DNA of 19,921 bases, from assembly GCA_050743075.1 (NCBI GenBank), contig JBOGDS010000070.1, positions 1 to 19,921 on the forward strand. Reading direction: 5' to 3'. This document shows, piece by piece, positions 13,985-19,921 of this stretch; positions within the stretch are counted from its first letter, which is position 1; each line of letters starts with the position of its first letter. The position numbers and the translations under genes are program-made. This DNA is from JBOGDS01 sp050743075 (GTDB lineage: Bacteria > Actinomycetota > Actinomycetes > Jiangellales > Jiangellaceae). The notes beneath the pieces were generated by a model that searched no databases, had not been told where the DNA came from, and saw nothing but the letters and a program-made list of their open reading frames with translations.

Positions 13985-15142
13985 TCAGGCAGCGTCGCTG
14001 CGGTCGGGTTCACGCCCGGCCAGCAGACTCCGCAGGATCGCCACAGACTCGCTCCAGCTCCACTCCCGTTCGACCCAGGCCCGGCCCTTCTCCCCCATCA
14101 GCCGGACGTGGTCGAGATCGGACAGGAGGTCGACGGCCCGGGATGCGATGGCGGCGGGGTCGAACGGGTCGACCACGTAGCCGGTCTCCCCGTGCAACAC
14201 CGTCTCCGGCGCGCCGCCGCTGTCGCCGACGAGCACCGGGTGGCCGCACGCCTGCGCCTCCAGGAAGACGATGCCCAGGGCTTCCGGCTCCAGGCCGCCG
14301 AGCCGCGTCCGGCAGGGCATGGCGAACACGTCGCCCACGTCGAACCAGCCCGGCGCCTCGGACCACGGGACGGCCCCGGCGAAGACCACCGAGCGCTCGA
14401 CGCCGTTGTGACGGGTCAGCCGCTCCAGACCGCGTCTGGTGGGGCCGTCGCCGACGAGGAGCAACAGCGCGTCGGGCACGGACCCGAGCACGTGGGGCAT
14501 CGCCTTGATCAGCGCGTCCTGGCCCTTCCGGGGGACGAACCTCGACACCGACACCAGGACCGGCCGGCCGGACTCGATCCCCAGCCGCTGCCGGATGGCG
14601 GCACCGCCGACGCCCGGGCGGAACACGTCGGTGTCGACGCCCGGTGCGAGGCGCACCATCCGCGCGGCGGCCTCGCCGGACAGCGCGGGCACGATCCGCC
14701 GGCGGCAGAACTCCGACACGTACGTGAGGACGTCGCAGCCCTCGCCGACCCTCCGCAGCGCCCGCCGGGCCGCGGGCACCCGGGCCCACCAGGTCTCGTG
14801 CCCATGGGTCAGCCCGACGAGCCGACCGGCGCCGGCCCCGCGCAATCCCCGAGCGAGTAGTCCGAGCGGTGCGGCTGCCCCGAACAGCACCGCGTCACAG
14901 CCTTCGGAGCGCAGCACCTCGGCCGTTCGCCGCGACACTGCCGGCGTCGGAAGGAGCATGGACGCCGGGTCGCGGACGACCGGATACGGCAGCCGCGCGT
15001 CGAATTCGCGGTCGCCAGGCATGGCCGCGGTGTAGACGACCACCTCGTCAGCGGGCAGCCGGTCGGCCAGCGCGTACACGAACGACTCGATCCCGCCTTG
15101 GCGGGTCGGGAAATCGTTGGTGACCACGAGGGTGCGGCTCAT
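13985..15142 (-). CDS. pimB: GT4 glycosyltransferase, PimB'-type mannosyltransferase
   Basis: A 385-residue GT-B glycosyltransferase with the pattern of the phosphatidylinositol-monomannoside mannosyltransferase PimB', which adds the second mannose from GDP-mannose on the inner membrane face. N-terminal acceptor domain: LVVTNDFPTRQGGIESFV. Donor domain: VSVSRFVPRKGQDALIKAM, LLLVGDGPTRRGLERL, and the EALGIVFLEAQACGHPV segment with the EX7E pair; VLHGETGYVVDPFDP follows. A pimB' gene lies at the corresponding place next to an NlpC/P60 gene in mycobacteria and corynebacteria, which supports this over other GT4 enzymes, though donor and acceptor cannot be proven from sequence. The ATG at 15142 overlaps the M48 stop by four bases (ATGA), so the two are coupled. 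The SRPBCC start is 50 bases downstream. Confidence 0.85.
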   Translation of the reverse strand: MSRTLVVTNDFPTRQGGIESFVYALADRLPADEVVVYTAAMPGDREFDARLPYPVVRDPASMLLPTPAVSRRTAEVLRSEGCDAVLFGAAAPLGLLARGLRGAGAGRLVGLTHGHETWWARVPAARRALRRVGEGCDVLTYVSEFCRRRIVPALSGEAAARMVRLAPGVDTDVFRPGVGGAAIRQRLGIESGRPVLVSVSRFVPRKGQDALIKAMPHVLGSVPDALLLLVGDGPTRRGLERLTRHNGVERSVVFAGAVPWSEAPGWFDVGDVFAMPCRTRLGGLEPEALGIVFLEAQACGHPVLVGDSGGAPETVLHGETGYVVDPFDPAAIASRAVDLLSDLDHVRLMGEKGRAWVEREWSWSESVAILRSLLAGREPDRSDAA

Positions 15143-16470
15143 CGGCCAGAGCCTGCCACAGGAGCGAGGTCGTGCGGCTCCGGCACATCGTTCAGATCAG
15201 CCCAGGCGCGGGCCAGGGCGATCCGTTGCGGTGCGGTCGGATGGCTGGCGAACAACCCGAACACGACCGGCGGCGGTTCGAGGTCGGCATGGGACCCCAG
15301 CGCCAGGGAGCGCTGCATCTCCGCGAACGTCTGCGGGTCGCGGGTCAGGTCGAGGGCATGCACGTCGGCACGCGTCTCGACCCGCCGACTCACCAGGCCC
15401 TGCGCCGGGCCGCTGACGAAGCCGAGGACCGCCACCACGGCGAGAACGAGGGCCAGCACCCGTGGATCGCCCACACCGACCGCACCCGCCCGCTGGAGCA
15501 GCCACGGCCAGGCCAGCAGGCCGGCCAACGCGCAGACCGCCGCCGCGGCACCCAGGGCGCCGAGCAGCGTGCCATTGCGGACGTCGTGCTCGGCGACATG
15601 GCCCAGCTCGTGGGCCACCACGCTGCGCACCTCGCCGGGCGGGGCCTGGTCGTGCAGCGTGTCGTAGACGACGATCCGCCGGGTGGCGCCGAAGCCGGAG
15701 ACGTACGCGTTGAACGTGCTCGTCCGGCGCGAGGCGTCTGCGACGAGGACGTCGTCGACGGGGATGCCGTCGTCCTGCGCCATCTGCAGCAGCGACGTTC
15801 GCAGCTCACCGTCGGGAAGGGGTTCGAACCGGTTGAACACCGGCTCGACCAGCAGCGGGTAGACGAACGAGAGCGCCACGACGAGCGCCGCCGCCGCCGC
15901 CGCGGCCACGGCCCACCACCACCGGGGAAGCGCGCGGGCGAGTGTCACCAGGACCAGCACCGCCAGCAGCGTTCCTGCCAGCTGGAGGCCGAACGACCTG
16001 CCGACGTCCGCGACCCAACCGGCCCAGGACCGCGTCGAGATGCCGTAGTCCCGGCGGACTGACTCCGCCCAGGCCGAGAAGGCGATCGTGGCGGCCCGAA
16101 CGGTCAGGAGCACGGCGAGGCCCCCGAGCAGGACCTGCCAGACCCAGCCGCCGCCCAGCGGGCGGGCAGCAGCTGTGACGAGCCGTGCGCCCAGCGGCGT
16201 CAGGCCGAGCCCCACGGTGACGGCGAGCCCTACCGCGAGCCCGAGGTAGACAGGTGGACGGATCTCGCGCTGGTACGCGTCGGCCCGGGCCTGCTCGTCC
16301 GCGCCGAAGTCCCGGCTGGGGTCGGCTTGCTGGCCGGTCGCTCCGGCCAAGGGTTCCCAGGGAGTGGTGACGACCACGGCGATCGTGAAGGCCGCAAGCA
16401 GCAGGATGAGCACGATCCACGGGCTCGCGCCGGCCGGCCCTGGTCCGTCCGCGGCGTCAGCGCCCGGCAC
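15139..16470 (-). CDS. M48 (Ste24/HtpX-like) membrane metalloprotease
   Basis: A 443-residue zinc protease with the architecture of the CAAX-protease-1 branch of M48. Several membrane helices fill roughly residues 17-36, 75-90, 110-132, 163-180 and 186-205; then come TFNAYVSGFG (252-261), the zinc motif VVAHELGHVAEHD with HELGH at 287-291, two more helices (about 303-322 and 336-352), and the third ligand Glu365 in VETRADVHALDL. All catalytic residues are present. The substrate is unknown; prenylated CAAX proteins are not expected in bacteria, so membrane-protein quality control or peptide processing is more likely. The GTG at 16470 overlaps the end of the upstream peptidase gene by 14 bases and is preceded by GGAGGTGG. 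Its stop overlaps the start of pimB. Confidence 0.87.
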   Translation of the reverse strand: MPGADAADGPGPAGASPWIVLILLLAAFTIAVVVTTPWEPLAGATGQQADPSRDFGADEQARADAYQREIRPPVYLGLAVGLAVTVGLGLTPLGARLVTAAARPLGGGWVWQVLLGGLAVLLTVRAATIAFSAWAESVRRDYGISTRSWAGWVADVGRSFGLQLAGTLLAVLVLVTLARALPRWWWAVAAAAAAALVVALSFVYPLLVEPVFNRFEPLPDGELRTSLLQMAQDDGIPVDDVLVADASRRTSTFNAYVSGFGATRRIVVYDTLHDQAPPGEVRSVVAHELGHVAEHDVRNGTLLGALGAAAAVCALAGLLAWPWLLQRAGAVGVGDPRVLALVLAVVAVLGFVSGPAQGLVSRRVETRADVHALDLTRDPQTFAEMQRSLALGSHADLEPPPVVFGLFASHPTAPQRIALARAWADLNDVPEPHDLAPVAGSGR

Positions 16471-17695
16471 GGGCGGCCACCTCCGCTCGCCAGTGCGCCG
16501 TGACCGACGCGACGTCGGTTCCAAGCAGTTCGCCGAGCACGGCATCCAGGCTGGCCGAGCCGCGGTCGGCCGCCGTCCGGTACAGCTCCAGGACGGCGGC
16601 CTCGCCGTAGTCGGCGACCAACGTCTGCAGCGCGAGGTGCGCGCCCTCGTAGGCCTCGGTGGCGCGCGCTGCATCGCGGAACGCGGCGTCGTCGGGTAGG
16701 ACGGTGGGCGGACCGTCGAGGGCGGCCCTGCGGAGCAGCCCCGCGATCGAGCGATCGAGCGGCACGCCGGCGTCACGGTAGCCCGCGTAGTCCGCAAGAC
16801 CCTCGGAGAGCCACAGCGGTACAGGGCCGAGGCCGTGCGTCGCCACGTGGAACACCTCGTGCCCCAGCAGGGCCGACCGGGTCGGCAGGTCCAAGCTCGC
16901 CAGCACGCCCTGGTCGGCGAGCACCCGGACCGGACCGCGGGGGACGTCCGGCGGTTCCAACGACGCCGTCAGGGCGGCCAGACCCGCGCCGGCACCACCC
17001 GCCACCATGCGCCGCGCCTGTTCCCAGTCGGCGGCCACGACGAGGACGACCCGCGGCGGTGGCTCGTCCAGCAATGACGCGACCGACTCCGCAGCGCGGT
17101 CGAGCTCTGCGGCGTAGTCGCGGAGCGTCGCGGCGTCTGCACCGCCGACGACGAGCGAGTGCCGACTCGTCGCCGTGACCACGTCGTCGATCTCCCACGG
17201 TGGTACCGGTGTCGTGGACACGCCGGCCACCCGCAGATCGGGCGTGAGGTCCAGCACGGCTTCGGCCCGAGCGTCCACCGGGTCGCCCGCGAACCGGTAG
17301 CGCACGACGACACTGGCCCGCCAGGAGCCCCCCGCAGCCGCCTCCAGCGCGGTGAGCTCCTCCGACCAGGACGCCAGCCCAAGCCTGCCGAGCGACTCGA
17401 AGGCCTGCGTCTGTCGGGCGACGGCGGGCCCGGTAACGGTCGCGAGCCACGCTGCCCGGTCCGCGGACCGCCACGCCTGCTCCCGTTGGTCCAGCGTGTC
17501 CCGGACGCTCGCGCTCGCGTTCGTCGCGGCCGGATCCGGCGACGGCACCACCCGGTTGGCCGAGTGTGGAACCGGATGGGTGCCGCCTGGTGACGCCGGA
17601 CCGAGCAGGACGACGGCGGCCACGATCACGATGGCCGGGAGTCCGGATCGGACGCGAACGAGGAGGCCCGGCCGGCCGGGCCTCCTCGTCGTCAC
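16457..17695 (-). CDS. Membrane-anchored or secreted peptidase-MA-like protein with HExxH zinc motif
   Basis: A 412-residue protein. The basic N-terminus (TTRRPGRPGLLVRVRSG) is followed by one hydrophobic segment at about 20-34, giving a signal anchor or signal peptide. An all-purpose NTF2-like or linker region follows (60-170). The C-terminal gluzincin domain has LLGHEVFHVATHG with HEVFH at 279-283 and a likely third ligand Glu298 in LSEGLADYAGY, the arrangement of the peptidase-MA family. It would act outside the membrane; the substrate is unknown. The GTG at 17695 lies exactly six bases after TACCAT, so leaderless. The first codons cover a 32-bp perfect palindrome (17658-17689). It is the first gene of an overlapping chain with M48 and pimB. 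Confidence 0.82.
   Translation of the reverse strand: MTTRRPGRPGLLVRVRSGLPAIVIVAAVVLLGPASPGGTHPVPHSANRVVPSPDPAATNASASVRDTLDQREQAWRSADRAAWLATVTGPAVARQTQAFESLGRLGLASWSEELTALEAAAGGSWRASVVVRYRFAGDPVDARAEAVLDLTPDLRVAGVSTTPVPPWEIDDVVTATSRHSLVVGGADAATLRDYAAELDRAAESVASLLDEPPPRVVLVVAADWEQARRMVAGGAGAGLAALTASLEPPDVPRGPVRVLADQGVLASLDLPTRSALLGHEVFHVATHGLGPVPLWLSEGLADYAGYRDAGVPLDRSIAGLLRRAALDGPPTVLPDDAAFRDAARATEAYEGAHLALQTLVADYGEAAVLELYRTAADRGSASLDAVLGELLGTDVASVTAHWRAEVAARAGR
17658..17689 (-). terminator. 32-bp perfect palindrome, probable nlpC terminator overlapping the next gene's 5' end
   Basis: Bases 17658-17673 (starting ACGAGGAGGCC) are exactly complementary to 17674-17689, with no spacer, giving a 14-bp stem with a GGCC turn or a 16-bp cruciform arm. 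On the minus strand it begins 26 bases after the NlpC/P60 stop, the right place for a terminator, yet it also forms codons 3-13 of the next gene. No T-run. Confidence 0.6.
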
Positions 17696-17701
17696 GCGTC
17701 G

Positions 17702-17707
17702 ATGGTA
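17702..17707 (-). promoter_or_regulatory. Leaderless-type -10 box of the peptidase-MA gene
   Basis: TACCAT on the minus strand, six bases before the GTG at 17695, between the nlpC stop and the palindrome. It supports this start even though the coding region then begins within a hairpin. Confidence 0.5.
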
Positions 17708-17715
17708 GGCGGCGC

Positions 17716-18774
17716 TCAGCCCGGGCGGGTCGCCCCCGAGAACGGCATGTACGCCAGCGGGTCGATGCTCACGACGTCACCGGGGTGGGTGGCGTGGACG
17801 ATGTCGCCGCCGCCGAGGTAGATGCCGACGTGGCTGATCGGGCTGTAGAAGAAGACCAGGTCGCCCGGCTGCAGCTGGCTCTTCGAGACCCGGGTGCCGA
17901 CGCCGATCTGGGCAGCGGACGACCGCGGCAGCGATACGCCCGCCTCGCGCCAGGCCATCATCGTCAGGCCGGAGCAGTCCCACGATCCCGGGCCTTCGGC
18001 CCCCCACTGGTACGGCTCGCCGAGCTGGGCCAGCGCGAAGTCGACGGCAATCTTGGCGCGCCCGCTGGCGGGCACGTCGGGCAGCGACTCGTCGGACCCG
18101 CCGCCGCGGCTTGCACGGTCGGCCGCCGCGGCGCGGGCGCGCTCGGCGCGTTCTGCGTCGAGCTGGGCACGCTCCTCCGCCTCGAGGCCGTCCAGGAGCT
18201 CCTGGGCGTCGGCGAGGTGTCGCTCGACGACCGCCTGCTGCTCGGCGAGGTCGGCCTCGACCGCCTCGAGGCGGCCCAGCTCTTCGTCGGCGAGCAGCCT
18301 GTCCTGCTCCAGCCGCTGCCGTTGAACCGCGACGGCGGCGAGCTGGTCGGCCTGCTGGTTGGCGTACGCGTCGACGACCGATGCCTGCGCGAGGAAGTCG
18401 GCCGGATCGGAGGCCATGAGCGCGTTCAGCGTCGGGTCGATGCCGCCGGCGCGGTACGAGGCTGCGGCGAACCCGCCCATGTCGGCCGTGAGTTCGTTGA
18501 CCCGAATCTGCTGGCGTTCGACGTTCGCGGCGGCGCCCTCGAGCCGGCGCTGGATCTCGGCCAGTTCGTCGGTGGCGGCGTTGTAGCGTTCGGCCGCCTG
18601 CTCCGCCTTGTGGTTGAGATCGTCGACCTTGGTCCTGACCTCCTCCAGCGTCAGCTGCGGGTCGGCGTGACCGACGGGGGCGAGAGTCAGGCCGCCGATC
18701 GTGGTGACGGCGGCGGTGCACAGGGCGACGAGGGTGCGGCGAGGACTGGTGTTCCGGCGATCGCGCTCGGGCAC
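17716..18774 (-). CDS. Secreted NlpC/P60 peptidoglycan endopeptidase with coiled-coil N-terminal domain
   Basis: Predicted to cut the stem peptide of peptidoglycan between D-Glu and the diamino acid, outside the cell. It has 352 residues. The signal peptide (about 1-38) has basic RDRRNTSPRR, a hydrophobic core and a likely cleavage near GHA-DP. A long coiled coil (about 41-215, rich in Glu/Ala/Gln) resembles the inhibitory helix of RipA-type enzymes. The C-terminal NlpC/P60 domain (about 240-350) has WDCSGLTMMAW with catalytic Cys267, ISHVGIYLGGG with His315 and IVHATHPGD with His327 as the likely third residue. GTG 18774 is chosen over the in-frame GTG at 18795 because a strong purine-rich site (GAAGGAAGAAGGG) lies six bases upstream. 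Controlled by the c-di-AMP riboswitch directly in front. The M. tuberculosis counterpart by position is Rv2190c. Confidence 0.93.
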   Translation of the reverse strand: MPERDRRNTSPRRTLVALCTAAVTTIGGLTLAPVGHADPQLTLEEVRTKVDDLNHKAEQAAERYNAATDELAEIQRRLEGAAANVERQQIRVNELTADMGGFAAASYRAGGIDPTLNALMASDPADFLAQASVVDAYANQQADQLAAVAVQRQRLEQDRLLADEELGRLEAVEADLAEQQAVVERHLADAQELLDGLEAEERAQLDAERAERARAAAADRASRGGGSDESLPDVPASGRAKIAVDFALAQLGEPYQWGAEGPGSWDCSGLTMMAWREAGVSLPRSSAAQIGVGTRVSKSQLQPGDLVFFYSPISHVGIYLGGGDIVHATHPGDVVSIDPLAYMPFSGATRPG

Positions 18775-18795
18775 GCGGGTCCCTTCTTCCTTCAC

Positions 18796-18958
18796 CGCCT
18801 ACCGGGTGAGCTGACGGGTTCGGGCCGGAAGATGCCCTACGGGCGCCTAAGCGCCCGATTCACCCCGGGAACCTGGGTCCCCGGCTCCGGCGTACAGCCG
18901 GACTCGGCGGGATGCCTGCTTGCGACCGTTCGGTCGCCAGGGGAAACAGGCACCGCGG
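18796..18958 (-). ncRNA. c-di-AMP riboswitch (ydaO/yuaA family)
   Basis: The minus-strand leader of the NlpC/P60 gene carries the conserved core of the ydaO/yuaA aptamer: GGGGTGAATCGG (about 18867-18856), AGGGCATCTTCCGG (18838-18825), CCCGAACCCGTCAGCT (18824-18809) and ACCCGGTAGGCGG (18808-18796). Supporting helices: CCGC (18958-18955) with GCGG (18799-18796) as closing stem, GCCTG/CAGGC enclosing a GCGACC/GGTCGC hairpin (18937-18922), and GGGCGC-TTAG-GCGCCC (18856-18841). This class binds cyclic di-AMP and is known in actinobacteria before wall hydrolase genes, where the ligand lowers expression. The aptamer ends directly against the ribosome site with no room for a terminator hairpin. A TAGCGT box (18967-18962) lies just upstream, but would start transcription very close to the first helix. 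Confidence 0.93.
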
Positions 18959-18964
18959 GGCACG

Positions 18965-19207
18965 CTAGCCAGCCGACCGTGCATCGGGCAAGTCTCTGGG
19001 CACTGTTTCGTCGTATTGGCCCACAGGGCTGGCAGGCACGACGAGCCGCAGCGGCGGCACCAGGCCGGCCTGCGCCAGCACGTCGATGGCGTCCTGCTCC
19101 GCCCGGTCGAGCTCGGGCCCCTCGGCCGGCGCGCCGAGCAGCACCGACACGACGCAGTCAGAACAGGCCAGGCCGCGGACTTCGCAGCGGTCACAGTCGA
19201 TGAGCAT
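18965..19207 (-). CDS. Small four-cysteine protein, function unknown
   Basis: An 80-residue protein opening MLIDCDRCEVRGLACSDCVV, with Cys5, Cys8, Cys15 and Cys18 as two CxxC pairs, the layout of a small zinc ribbon or iron-sulfur site. A hydrophobic-amphipathic stretch and an acidic helix (EGPELDRAEQDAIDVLAQAGLV) follow, then a variable tail. I recognise the N-terminal pattern as recurring next to NlpC/P60 genes in actinomycetes but know no function. ATG 19207 is chosen because GGAGG lies nine bases upstream and the conserved pattern starts there; the frame is open to 19417 but that extension crosses a large hairpin. Its stop lies seven bases before the riboswitch, so read-through transcription into the riboswitch is likely. 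Confidence 0.75.
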   Translation of the reverse strand: MLIDCDRCEVRGLACSDCVVSVLLGAPAEGPELDRAEQDAIDVLAQAGLVPPLRLVVPASPVGQYDETVPRDLPDARSAG

Positions 19208-19362
19208 CGTCACGCGCCTCCATGCTGGTAGCGACCTTGCTCGTGGCGGCGTGGCATTGCCGCTCGTGTTACGCACGGTACGGAAGGGGTCCGACAACGC
19301 CGGCAAGCCAGACGCCCGGCGATACTTCCCGCGTCGCGCCGTACGCGGATCAACTGACTTCT

Positions 19363-19418
19363 CTTGATCGAAGGAGCGTTGCTGGGCCCATGACCCCAGC
19401 AACGCTCCTTCGATCAAG
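19363..19418. terminator. 24-bp perfect inverted repeat with 8-base loop
   Basis: Bases 19363-19386 (starting CTTGATCGAAGGAGC) are exactly complementary to 19395-19418; the loop is CCCATGAC. It begins 31 bases after the NYN gene stop on the minus strand, so it can end that transcript. The stem is much longer than a normal terminator and has no T-run on either side. It may be a bidirectional barrier or one copy of a dispersed palindromic repeat. Confidence 0.65.
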
Positions 19419-19449
19419 GTTCAGGCGGACTGGGCTCGCCAGGCCCGGG

Positions 19450-19920
19450 TCAGCCGAGTAGCTGAACCAGCGCCACCGAGTCCACGGACCGTGCGCCGCG
19501 CCGCTCGACGCCGTCGGCGACCTCGCGGTCGGACGACACCACGGCGACCGGGCGGCCCGGCGGCTCCGCCGCCACCAGCCGCCGGATCAGCTCGTCCGCT
19601 GTCTGACCCTGCGGGCTGAACCGGACCCGCACGCCCTGCGCCCGAATGACCGGTGGCGGCACCGACACATCTGCGCCGTCGAACACGCAGGTGACCTCCG
19701 CGCCGGTGCGCGCGGCGAGCGCCGCGAGGCGCTGGACCAGCCGCGTACGCTGCGCCTCCAGCGGCATCGCCGGCCACGCACCCTTGGTCACGTTGTATCC
19801 GTCGACGATCAGGTGGGCACGGGGCAGTGCAAGGAGGTCGCCGAGGTACGCCGGATCGTCGCGCGGCCGGCCGGGCGGCGTCGCGGCGGCGCCGGGCTGC
19901 GCGGCCTCGACGGTGTCAGC
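19450..19920 (-). CDS. NYN-domain (YacP-like) protein, C-terminal part (5' truncated)
   Basis: The frame stays open to the right edge, so the N-terminal part is missing; 156 residues are visible. It contains HLIVDGYNVTKGAWP, the first strand of the NYN/PIN-like fold with its conserved Asp, then EAQRTRLVQRLAALAARTG, VTCVFDGADVS with a second Asp, and AVVSSDREVADGVERRGARSV with a third acidic site, the set expected for a metal-dependent ribonuclease fold as in YacP/Rae1-type proteins. The region upstream of the strand is Pro/Ala/Gly-rich and probably links to a further N-terminal domain. Actinobacterial members are annotated as RNA-binding or NYN proteins. The GTG at 19791 is an internal valine of the DGYNV motif, not a start. 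Followed 31 bases downstream by the 24-bp hairpin. Confidence 0.85.
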   Translation of the reverse strand, partial: ADTVEAAQPGAAATPPGRPRDDPAYLGDLLALPRAHLIVDGYNVTKGAWPAMPLEAQRTRLVQRLAALAARTGAEVTCVFDGADVSVPPPVIRAQGVRVRFSPQGQTADELIRRLVAAEPPGRPVAVVSSDREVADGVERRGARSVDSVALVQLLG

Positions 19921-19921
19921 C

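Noticed and set aside
13054..14013. Upstream extension of the glucokinase frame to 14013
   Set aside because: The extension is out of phase with the SRPBCC gene, Arg-rich and motif-free, whereas GTG 13053 has a ribosome site and gives a full-length ROK kinase.
17566..19203. 545-codon open frame on the plus strand
   Set aside because: It is antisense to the NlpC/P60 gene, the riboswitch and the four-cysteine gene, with no recognisable motifs.
19208..19417. N-terminal extension of the four-cysteine protein to 19417
   Set aside because: The extension would be read through the 24-bp hairpin and has no conserved features; ATG 19207 has its own ribosome site.
1..19921. Mobile element, CRISPR array, tRNA or rRNA
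   Set aside because: No transposase or integrase genes, no regularly spaced direct repeats and no tRNA- or rRNA-like sequence was seen on either strand by eye.

Overview
The window is high-GC actinobacterial DNA (about 70% G+C by eye). It is densely coding, with many GTG starts, and at least four genes carry a TANNNT box exactly six bases before a GTG, the usual layout of leaderless actinobacterial promoters. From memory, the order PASTA kinase - class II DAHP synthase - PlsC acyltransferase - SRPBCC - PimB-type mannosyltransferase - NlpC/P60 hydrolase matches the pknL-aroG-plsC-pimB'-Rv2190c neighbourhood of Mycobacterium tuberculosis, and the region around glk/glkA in Corynebacterium and Streptomyces. 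The organism is therefore probably an actinomycete outside the mycobacteria. Geodermatophilales/Frankiales-like is a guess; the genus cannot be read from this stretch.

Layout. Left edge: the C-terminal half of a membrane Ser/Thr kinase with four PASTA repeats (3-917), then an EamA drug/metabolite exporter (944-1834). A 197-bp gap with a paired CATGATCATG repeat precedes a type I-beta DAHP synthase (2032-3081). On the minus strand follow a TauE/SafE permease (3098-3991), an L-threonine-aldolase-type PLP enzyme (4063-5091) and a class II DAHP synthase (5332-6702). Divergent from the last is a pyrophosphate-dependent phosphofructokinase (6795-8000). A PlsC-like acyltransferase (8028-8738, minus) is divergent from a three-gene plus-strand run: an alpha/beta hydrolase, a small proline-rich membrane protein and a TIGR00300 (LOR/SDH, ArgZ/AgrE-like) protein (8834-11298).

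From 11302 to the right edge everything is on the minus strand. In transcription order: a NYN/YacP-type protein cut by the right edge, a small four-cysteine protein, a c-di-AMP (ydaO/yuaA) riboswitch, the NlpC/P60 peptidoglycan hydrolase it controls, an HExxH peptidase-MA-like protein, an M48 membrane protease, a PimB-type glycosyltransferase, a double-SRPBCC protein, a ROK glucokinase and an endonuclease/exonuclease/phosphatase-family protein. Peptidase-MA, M48 and the glycosyltransferase are joined by overlapping stops and starts, as are SRPBCC and glucokinase.

How it fits together: most genes serve the cell envelope (PASTA kinase sensing muropeptides, PlsC, PimB mannosylation of phosphatidylinositol, a c-di-AMP-controlled wall hydrolase, two membrane proteases) or central carbon flow (glucokinase, PPi-PFK, two unrelated DAHP synthases opening the shikimate pathway). 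I see no mobile element, CRISPR array, tRNA or rRNA, and no convincing wholly new system. The best leads are the riboswitch placed directly against a ribosome binding site, a 32-bp perfect palindrome inside the first codons of an apparently leaderless gene, a fused SRPBCC pair, a 21-bp inverted repeat bracketing a putative control region, and several strong intergenic palindromes.
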